Positions 56,206 to 64,000 of a stretch of 64,000 nt of DNA are shown piece by piece. A program made the translations under genes and the position numbers. Positions within the stretch are counted from its first letter, which is position 1. The number at the start of each line of letters is the position of its first letter. The notes under the pieces are model-generated. The model did not search any database and was not told where the DNA came from. It saw nothing but the letters and a program-made list of their open reading frames with translations. The stretch covers positions 6,091,501 to 6,155,500 of the forward strand of contig NW_026262701.1 of NCBI RefSeq assembly GCF_021869535.1. The letters are read 5' to 3'. This DNA is from Mytilus californianus (lineage: Eukaryota > Mollusca > Bivalvia > Mytilida > Mytilidae).

Positions 56206-56734
56206 AGGTGAACGACTTTTAACTGGAATCATTGAAAACGTGACGATTTCAACTTTCCAATTGTCAGCTTCACATTTCTCTGCAGTAACATATCCTCTGT
56301 CCTATCATATAACGTTGAAATATCTCAATTAATACGTAACAATCGTGCAAGTTTCAATATACGAACTGCATTAACAGTAATGTGCTCCTTTCAAAAAACT
56401 GATCCAACACAGTTATGAGGAAGAAGTACTGAAATCGATGCTTCATAATTTTACGGTCATCACCACGATTTGGTTGCCAAATACAATGTGTCTGTACTTT
56501 AACTGTCTACCGACATGTTTTAGAGATTTAAACCTTCAGATATCATGTGTGTCGTCTGATATGAAATTTGTATTCCTTGGTTTTGTGACATTTTGACTCA
56601 GTGTTGATTCGCATAGCAGGAGACGCGTACCCTGTCGAAGCACCCGGTCTCGTTCATTCATGCAGTTCCCTCAGTTTTTGTTTTTATTACTTCGATTTGT
56701 CTCATCTTAATGTTTTCACGAGATTCGAGTATCG

Positions 56735-57235
56735 GTAAAAAGTAAAATAACAAAAATACTGAAATCCGAGGAAAATTCAAAACGGAAAGAGCCTAATCAA
56801 ATTGCAAAATTAAAAGCTCAAACACATCATACGAATGGATTACATTTGTCATATTACTGACTTGGTACAGGTATTTTTTTTATGTAGAAAATGGAGGATT
56901 AAACCTGGTTTTATAGCAAGCTAAACCTCTCACTTGTATGACAGTCGCATGAAATTTCATTATATTGACACCATTGAGTGAACAAAACAAACATACATAA
57001 TAGGTTAAAATGTCTAAAATAGGGATACAGCAGTCAACATTGTGTTATAATCTTAATCACTATAAAAACAAACAAATATGCCAACAAAGAAAAACACGAA
57101 AACACATATAGACAAAGCACATAAGCAAAAACGAAAGATAAGAATACAAAATGTACCATAGCACAATAACACAATGACGGGATGTATAAGTACCCAGCCA
57201 CGTCAAATGCCTATTACCAAAAATAGACTAAACAG
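56735..57235 (-). repeat. Interspersed repeat family B, long copy
   Basis: Reverse-orientation match to 3270-3665, extended by the block that also occurs at 38563-38640. Confidence 0.6.
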
Positions 57236-57329
57236 AACAAAGTAATAATTTACAAAGACAGATAAAAGAACACTTTAACACGTAATTGAGATGAAAAACA
57301 ACGTCAATTCCTAGAATCTTAACTAGAAT

Positions 57330-57557
57330 CTATACTTCAAGACCATCGTGTATTATTTGTGAAGTTGATACGGAATATGAATCAACAAGGTGTTGGTATC
57401 TTCCAATGAACTTTTTTAGAAAAAGGACGAGACGTTCTTTAAAATAACGCTGGTTTATCAACTTTCTGCTCAGATAGTGGTGACGTTTTACAAAGACTGA
57501 GTAGCAGCTGTAAGCTCTTGAATAAACTATTGTTGTCTTCATCAAATCATTAAACAA
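57330..57557 (-). pseudogene. Penelope-like RT C-terminal remnant
   Basis: 'RAYSCYSVFVKRHHYLSRK' and 'LKKFIGRYQHLVDSYSVS' align in style with 'LIRYSRSCISYHDFLDRG' and 'LRKFYGRHHELVDRYGIT' of the element at 34645-35985. Only the C-terminal 75 residues remain. Confidence 0.6.
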
Positions 57558-57758
57558 AACTCTTTATCGATAAAGGGTGATAGTATAATCCAAATAAGAT
57601 TTATTTATGTTTAAAAGACATATAATTTCAATCATGCAATATAAATTGCGTTCCTCTAGATGAAAAGTGATTTTGTTGTTGCATTGAAATATAAAATCAA
57701 GTGACATGATACCAACGCTAATTAAAAAAATTGAAGACAACACGTTTAATAAGTTCAT

Positions 57759-57800
57759 GCGTCCGAAGCGCTTTTCTGGATTTACCTTCATCAGGAACGC
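57759..57800 (-). ncRNA. Hammerhead ribozyme motif 2
   Basis: On the minus strand stem I GCGUUC pairs fully with GGACGC (57795-57800 and 57759-57764), allowing one G-U. CUGAUGA is at 57788-57794, stem II is a short GG/CC with an A-A mismatch, and GAAA is at 57773-57776. Stem III is an A-U pair around GCGC, then UC with predicted cleavage after 57765. Compared with motif 1, the stem III pair has changed C-G to A-U, a compensatory change. It lies about 200 bp upstream of the Penelope-like RT remnant, on the same strand. Confidence 0.65.
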
Positions 57801-58495
57801 TCAATGCCAAACATTTGAAATCCGAGGGATGCATAAGTACCGAAACAGTTGAAGAGCTATATGACAAAAATACCTAAAACAAATAGCCAAAATCATCTAA
57901 GGTCAACTTTGCCTGAATATACGGATCAAAAAGGCGTATCTCTCAAATTACGAAGTGGTGTCTGTCAAAATGAACAGCCCGAAAAACTACAAACTTCAAC
58001 GTTCTACTTTAGAAAAAATACTATTTAAAAGAATTTAAAGCATAAAAATTAAATATATAAGAATATTATATGAGAATCAACAATAAAGGTCTTTTTAAAG
58101 CTTTACTAGGGAGTTTCTATAGATTTTTACAGATAAAAATACTTTGCAAGGCCATTATTGTATACAGATCATCCTCGGTATTTATCGTTCATTAGCAGAT
58201 GAGTTATAATTTACATTTCCATCCACGTGGTTAAAGAGGGTCCGTAGAAATACTCATGAAGACCCCAGACGTCCAAAGAATACTGAAAACTTCCATAAAA
58301 TAATATAAAGGAGTAGAAACGCATTTATTTACGTGTTTATTGTATCTAACGAAATAATGCTATACACAATATCCTTTTGACTTATCAAGTTAGCACTCCT
58401 TTGAGACTCTTGGAATATGCCAATGTTGGTATAGATTAGCTTGTAAATTTTAGAACCAACTTTGGTTATGACGGTTAATAATCAAAGTGTACTAG
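57801..58495. other. AT-rich stretch inside the copy-2 insertion
   Basis: No gene seen. Confidence 0.35.
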
Positions 58496-58699
58496 TTAAT
58501 GTCTCATATGATCTTGTTTCTGTGAACCAAGCCCGTGCGATTTATTGATTTTCGCTATAAATTTTTCCAAATCCGTTTCCGCATATATCGGACACATTTT
58601 ACTGCATGCAGTCTTTGGACATGTCTGGTTCTGCTTCAAGTATTTCATGAAAAAAGATATCGTCAATAATATAAAGGCAAGGTAGATAAATTGTTTCAT
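58496..58699 (-). CDS. Possible small membrane-anchored or secreted protein
   Basis: 67 codons with an ATG and a clear hydrophobic N-terminus ('MKQFIYLAFILLTISFF'). A Cys-containing segment follows ('TCPKTACSKMCPIYAE') and a polar tail ends 'QKQDHMRH'. No family recognised. It is absent from duplication copy 1, since it lies in the extra 2.87 kb. It may be a lone exon. Confidence 0.3.
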   Translation of the reverse strand: MKQFIYLAFILLTISFFMKYLKQNQTCPKTACSKMCPIYAETDLEKFIAKINKSHGLGSQKQDHMRH

Positions 58700-58758
58700 C
58701 AGTGAGCTTTTTTTTTAGGTCCTAATTTCATGATTTTCACGCGTTAAAATTTCAATTT

Positions 58759-59082
58759 TCAAGATGTATGTTTTCCTCTAAATCTACTTTCAAATACACT
58801 TAAACTTGATATAAAAACCTGGAAAAAATCTGTTCCTTTTTTTGCCATGGCGTTGTCAATTTTTCTTCGACATATGAGTTTGAAAATCCATTTGGTATCT
58901 TCCGCCTCCCTCACAATATTCTTACAGGTTTTTAATTTGTCTAATTTCCTTACAAGAAAGTAAAACAAACAAAAATTCACAAAATGAAAACCAAATGTGC
59001 AACATATATGTCTCATACGAGAAATTATCAACGCAGTTAATAGTTCAAAACCAAATAATAGCCCGGGTACAGACGGTGTCAC
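58759..59082 (-). CDS. Possible membrane protein exon
   Basis: 107 open codons. A hydrophobic stretch ('CTFGFHFVNFCLFYFLV') is followed by a basic region ('VRKLDKLKTCKNIVREAED'). There is no ATG at the start; the first in-frame Met is about residue 23 ('RMRHICC'). It lies 60 bp upstream of the 67-codon ORF on the same strand and crosses the insertion boundary at about 59074. Identity unknown. Confidence 0.2.
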   Translation of the reverse strand: MTPSVPGLLFGFELLTALIISRMRHICCTFGFHFVNFCLFYFLVRKLDKLKTCKNIVREAEDTKWIFKLICRRKIDNAMAKKGTDFFQVFISSLSVFESRFRGKHTS

Positions 59083-59629
59083 ACAAAAAAATAAAAATAA
59101 TCTAGCAAATCAACAGATTCTATCCAAGTAAACATTTTCAAAACAAATTATTACGGAATTTCTAATTTTCCAAAAGACAAAATATTCCTTAAAAAAAAAC
59201 CACGAATGATCCACTTGATCTTTCAAACTGTCGACTAACTTCCTTTCCTTGTTAAATTCAGATGATGAAATTTTAAAAAGAATATGAAATGTTCTTTATC
59301 TGATCATAAACGCAGACCGAATAGAGTGAATCATATAGCGACATATTGGCATACATCTCAGTCAAAAAAATACACCTTCGATTACGCGGGCATATCAAAG
59401 GTCGGAGGCTCAACTTTCTCAATAGATTGTTCAAAGGCATTTAAGATATTGACATGAACTTAATTAACCAATCTGTCAAACACTTCAGATTCAAAACAGT
59501 ATTTTACATAGGACTTAAATGGTTTATACGGAAACAACTAGTTCTGTTTGTATTAGATACATCCTGAGGGCGTTTTGATCATATGTTATTGAAAATCATG
59601 ATAAATATCAAATAGTTTTTGTTGCACTT

Positions 59630-59790
59630 CAGTGTTTCTGTTGTTCCGTTGTTTTCCTCTTACAGTTGGTGTGTTTCCCTCGGTTTTAGTTTGTAACCCG
59701 GATTTGTTTTCCCTCAATCGATTTATGATTTTTGAACAGCGGTATACTACTGTTGCCTTTATTTGTAGAATTATAACGGGTTATATACCA
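59630..59790 (-). repeat. Interspersed repeat family C, copy 3
   Basis: The duplicated counterpart of 50620-50800, with a small internal deletion at its start. Confidence 0.6.
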
Positions 59791-59878
59791 GGCTTAAAAA
59801 TTAAGATATGACAAAAAATGTAAATGGATCGAAAAAAAAACTTGACAAATAAAAACACAATTTAAAAAAAAATAAACA

Positions 59879-60127
59879 GTGGACGACACATGTACAGTAA
59901 TACTCAAATCAAAGAAGGAAATTCTAAAAGCATTAAATGTAATCGACAATAAAGGCTCACCTTTTAGTTTCAAACAATATAAGAACTTGGCAGAGGTCAT
60001 ATGGGTAGGAAGACTAAACAAATGTAAAGACTTAGTAGACAAGATTTCTACGCGGTACCAATTTGAGAAACAGGAACATAGCTTTCATTACAAACTGAAG
60101 TTAGAGCTGTTGTGTGTGTTGCTGTAA
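59879..60127 (+). CDS. Unrecognised ORF, intact only in duplication copy 2
   Basis: 82 open codons: 'CTVILKSKKEILKALNVID', 'FSFKQYKNLAEVIWVGRL' and a Lys/Glu-rich helical end. The first codon is not ATG, so it would be an internal exon or fragment. No splice acceptor stands out. The copy-1 counterpart is broken by a frameshift and a stop. Confidence 0.25.
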   Translation: MDDTCTVILKSKKEILKALNVIDNKGSPFSFKQYKNLAEVIWVGRLNKCKDLVDKISTRYQFEKQEHSFHYKLKLELLCVLL

Positions 60128-61439
60128 GTGTTGTCATTACAAAGTAAATGTGGTGTTTCTGCACATTCAGAAATCAACATTAAATCGGAATTCAAAAGGC
60201 TAACCATCTTGTTATTGTTGTATACATGGTTTTAGTCCCATTTCGTCCGTAAAAATGATCAAATCAGAATGACTGTACATTCTGGTCAACTACACATGAT
60301 TGCAGACAATCCTTACAAGAATGAGAGCTTTCCGTTTAACGTTCTAAGATGAATTGCGTTAACAAGGTGTCTGTATGGTAGGGTAGTTAATATGTCAAAG
60401 TTACATAGATATCAGACCTGAAATTGAACTGAATTAAAGCAGTATAACCTATACAAATGATTTAATTGAAAAAATCGGAAATATCACAATACTGCAACAA
60501 TGCAAAGTAAACAAAAAACTACTATTTAGCCAAAGTATAATGCTCAAACAAGCAATACCCAATAACTTTCTTTAAACTTAGTTCAACATTGAGAAAAAAG
60601 TAAAATTAAACCAGTACTATTTTTTAAACAGATATTCGACTCTTTCAGATGGGAGCATATTTCAAAACTTAAATGTTTTATGTCTTTTTCATCATATTTA
60701 GTTCAAAATGTGACGTTCAAAGTCTGACAATTGTGAAAATTAAGCGCACATACTTGTCTCACACAAATATACATATATGTAGAGTGTTTTCTCAGAGGTA
60801 ATTGCCTGTTAAATTAAGCTAAAATAAAACATATACAATGTAACACATAACAATTTGAACTCGAAAAGGTTAAAGAACATAGAAGAAATGTAAATCATAG
60901 ATCTTACAATAAGAGACCCCTTAGGCGTGTATAACGGACGGACTCCGAAGGAAGATGATCTATTGTCTTTTGACAGGTTATTAAATTTTTACATGTATTT
61001 GGACGCTCTTTATTTCAAGTGTTATTTATACCCATAGATATTCATCAACTTTTGACTGAACTTGCAAATTGTATTAATGTGGAAATTAAAATTTCCCTTT
61101 AGAAGTGTCAATGAAATATAGTTTTTTTAGCATTTGAGCTAATAAAGCTTCAGTTGTAGATATATTGAATCTGATTTGCTTGTAGAGACGGTATTATCAG
61201 TCATACATTATTTAGAGTACGCTATCGCGATGTTAGTGAACTGAAAACATACAAGTTTGGAAATGATTTCGATTTGTGATTAAAGATTTGAGATTTCCGT
61301 CCGTAAATTAGTCTATTTATATATGAATTTCTATGTAGTATGTGCTTTTCGTTTTGATTTTTGGATTGAATGTTTACCGTCTTTAAAACCCCGCCAAGTA
61401 TATAGCATGGACTTATACCTTCTAATTAGTTTTGTAATG

Positions 61440-61950
61440 AAATTTGAAATTGTCCATAAGTAATATGTTCTGCTGTAGTAAAAATGCATTTATCGAGAAT
61501 ATATTAAATGTACCATTGCTATACGATAGTTTTTATCTCAGATATTTATATCTTAAACTATCACCTGTTGTTCGTCACAAAATATTAAACGAAGGTATGT
61601 TGGAATATCGACAATGACATTTAGTCCAATCAGAGAACAAACTCACACGGATACCATCTTTCTGCATCATTAGGGTTAAAGGTTTCGAATTCGAAACTAT
61701 ATTGACTGCCTCGGGAAAAAAACATATCAATTTACATACTGGACAATCAAAACATTTATAGATATTTTATAAAGAAAACAATCAACGACAATGGAGTTAT
61801 AAAATGGCAACTCACTACAAACTGTACAATTATTTACCATTCTTTGCAGTGAAAAATACACGAAACGTAAATTTCATATGCACAGATAACTATCACAAGT
61901 GCAAGTTTGTTAAAGATTTCTAGAATAAATATCAAATTAAATGAAAATCG
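61440..61950 (+). pseudogene. Broken copy of the ORF at 52458-52964
   Basis: Relative to copy 1, TGG has become TGA near 61615, an A has been added to an A-run near 61726, and there are further short indels. Confidence 0.5.
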
Positions 61951-62135
61951 TTGATTTTAGAAAGATAATATCGCTGAAAGTCATAGTCTTTGGCAAGATT
62001 GCAGACCGAGATTATGACACAAATCGAATCATAACTTTGAAAGGTTTATCAATTTACATAGCTCGACGAGAACAAAATCTACACTATCTATAATAGTTTC
62101 AAAACCAGATTTGAATTATACTTTAAACTTAAAAG

Positions 62136-62136
<1 letters not shown>

Positions 62137-62174
<38 letters not shown>
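62137..62174. repeat. (AAC)12 microsatellite at the LINE 3' end
   Basis: Twelve units here against five at 53153-53167 in the duplicated copy. Confidence 0.85.
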
Positions 62175-62175
<1 letters not shown>

Positions 62176-64000
62176 ACTTTATTTTAAGAGGGTTATACAG
62201 TTAGCTATATAACTAATCTTCCCGCAGGCCCTCATCATAAAAAAATCATAAACAAAATGCAAACATATACATTGCATACATTATTATAAAAAGTCAAGTA
62301 TGATAATAATGTTCAATACAACTTGATAAAATGTTATGAAAAATAAACGTGATGACATAATCAGTTTTCAATTTTTTTTTCAACAGGTTGATTTCAATAA
62401 GTGATCTGTTATTTTGTATTTGAAAGAATTAACATTTGTTATATTTCTTAACGGTATTAGCAAATTATTCCACAAGAATGGTCCAGAATACTTAAAAGAT
62501 TTTTTGAACAATTTTATTTTTGGTTTAGGGAGTATAAGGTTTCCTTGAACAGCATTTCTCAAGGGATATGGATTTCTGTCTGAAACATAATGAAACTTGT
62601 TAGTAAGATATGATGGGGCATCATAATTGATGCACTTAAATGTCATTACAAACTTGTGTTATTTTATTCTCTGTTCAACTGTCATCCAGTTTAAGTGTTT
62701 GAATAAGGTCTCGGAAGAAGCGAAAGGGTCTGTTTCTAGTATTAATCTAGCAGTTCTCTTTTGTAATTTTAAAATCCTATTTAAACCCCCACTGTTACAA
62801 CTACTCCACACTATACAACAATAATCAATTAGTGGCAAGATATAACCATTATAGAATAAATTTCTGCAGTATAAATTTAGAAATTTCTTAATCTTTAATA
62901 GTAGATATAGCCTAGATGAAATTTTTGAGCAGATCAAAATCAATTTGGTTTGTCCATGTGAGGGCAGGGTCAATTTTAATGCCTAAGAGACATTTGCATG
63001 TCGAAGATTGTATCACTTGATTGTTAATAGTTTAACAACTCTCAGTGTACTGTGGCATTGCTTTTTGCTTGGTTACAATAATCATATATTTTGTTTTATT
63101 TTTATTGATGAACATATTGTTATCATTACACCATTCCTCAACACCATGTAAATCTTTTTGTACCTTTGACTGCAGAGTTTGATAACAACTACCAGAAAGA
63201 TGTAAAGTTGAATCATCAGCATATAAATCAGTGCAATAATTTTTCATATAGATAGGAAGGTCGTTTATGTATAATATAAACAGAAGGGGCCCTAATATGA
63301 AGCCTTGAGGGACACCATATTTGATAAAAAGTTTTTCGGAATGAGCATTACCAATTTGTACTTGTTGAGTTCTTTCATTCAAATAGGATTTAAGAAAAGA
63401 AACAGCAGCATTATCAAATCCATAAATTTCAAGTTTTTTACAGAGAATATCATGATCTACTACATCAAAAGCTTTATTAAAATCCAACAAGACTGCTAAG
63501 TTGATATTACCGTCATTCATATCGTGTACCCATTTATCTATGATATTTATAAGGGCAGTTTGGCAACAGTGTTCTTGTCGAAACCCAGACTGTGCTGGGT
63601 GTAAAAGATCTAATCTTTTTAGATAGTCACACAAATGCTTTTCTAAAAGTTTTGATAAAACAGGAAGTACAGAAATTGGTCTATAATTTGTTGCCATGAA
63701 TTTTCCCCAGCTTTAAAAACAGCGGTTACTCTTGCATTCTTTAGAACACTGGGTAATGTACTTGTATCTATAATTCTGTTAAAAATGTAAATTAAAGATG
63801 AAGTTATGAAAGGAGCACTCAATTTTAAAAATTTTGGTCCTATGTTATCAGATCCAGTGGATTTATTAATGTCAAGTTTAATCAACTCGATAAATAGATT
63901 ATTTATTGTGACTGATAGAATTGAAAATTTTACATGTTTTGACTTAGTAAATTTCTTTTGTACAAATTGAGTTAATTTTGCATAATCATGATTATTGCTC
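62175..64000 (-). pseudogene. Jockey/CR1-type LINE (copy 2, partial at window end)
   Basis: Same element as 53153-55610. Here the palm is intact: 'LYADDSTLHLSG' near 63215. The RT frame 63697-63032 runs from 'NYRPISVLPVLSKLLEK' through 'FNKAFDVVDHDIL' and 'GVPQGFILGPLLFILYIND'. It lacks four residues near 63640 relative to copy 1, and a frameshift near 63690 separates it from the 'INKSTGSDNIGP' part. The C-terminal region 62973-62380 includes 'YRNLFYNGYILPLIDYCC' and 'SGPFLWNNLLIPLRNI'. The 5' part lies beyond the window. Confidence 0.85.

Larger units (their letters stand above)
59075..64000 (+). repeat. Direct segmental duplication, copy 2 (runs off the window)
   Basis: Collinear with 50057-about 55000. 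The offset drifts from about 9.02 to 8.98 kb because of indels. Confidence 0.9.

Noticed and set aside
1-64000. CRISPR array, operons or prokaryotic origin
   Set aside because: No regular spacer-repeat array, no dense collinear genes; introns and eukaryotic retroelements throughout.

Overview
This window looks like nuclear DNA of a bivalve mollusc, most probably a mussel (Mytilus or a close relative). The evidence is AT-rich, intron-bearing DNA, one clearly recognisable animal gene (TOMM40-like) split by large introns, no prokaryotic gene organisation, and a very dense and varied transposon load. Several interspersed repeat families here are ones I recognise from mussel sequence, but the species cannot be proved without a search.

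Layout. 0-2.7 kb: a diverged tandem array with a unit of about 355 bp, broken by an interspersed repeat. 2.9-9.2 kb: short repeats, a decayed L1/Tx1-like LINE and a decayed FLYWCH/MULE-type transposase. 9.9-20.2 kb: a nested transposon stack. A split ORF1-like fragment is interrupted by a DIRS retrotransposon (about 11950-18997) whose inverted ends and internal complementary region can be read directly. The DIRS is itself interrupted by a CACTA-like DNA transposon (15550-17641, 3-bp target duplication) and by a LINE fragment, and the LINE holds a hAT-like element (13162-14464, 8-bp target duplication). 20.3-24.7 kb: a 4.4 kb segment bounded by inverted CCCAGCAAACAC ends, containing a possible two-exon gene. 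24.8-25.4 kb: a tandem array with a unit of about 159 bp. 25494-31775: a minus-strand Ty3/gypsy-type LTR retrotransposon with near-identical 251-bp LTRs, a CTTA target duplication, a gag/pol -1 frameshift site, a deleted RT core, and an extra leader-side ORF with all four SGNH-hydrolase motifs. 32.5-36 kb: possible host exons, a hammerhead ribozyme motif and a Penelope-like element.

39167-48071 carries the 5' part of a host gene for the mitochondrial import channel TOM40 (plus strand). Exons 1-3 are clear. Exons 4 and 5, with their flanking intron sequence, look like tandem duplicates and may be diverged copies of exon 3. The rest of the beta-barrel is not visible in the window. The introns hold a LINE fragment, a long hairpin, a TTAA-flanked piggyBac-like element with two tRNA-like sequences, and other repeats.

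49.9-64 kb is a large direct duplication (49960-about 55000 against 59075-64000, running off the window end). Each copy contains the same minus-strand Jockey/CR1-type LINE. The second copy is split by an extra segment of about 2.9 kb (56206-59074) that holds a Penelope remnant with a second hammerhead ribozyme motif and two small membrane-protein-like ORFs.

The most unusual features are the TOM40 exon duplication, the SGNH ORF inside the LTR element, the two hammerhead motifs with a compensatory change in stem III, and the precisely resolvable nested insertions.
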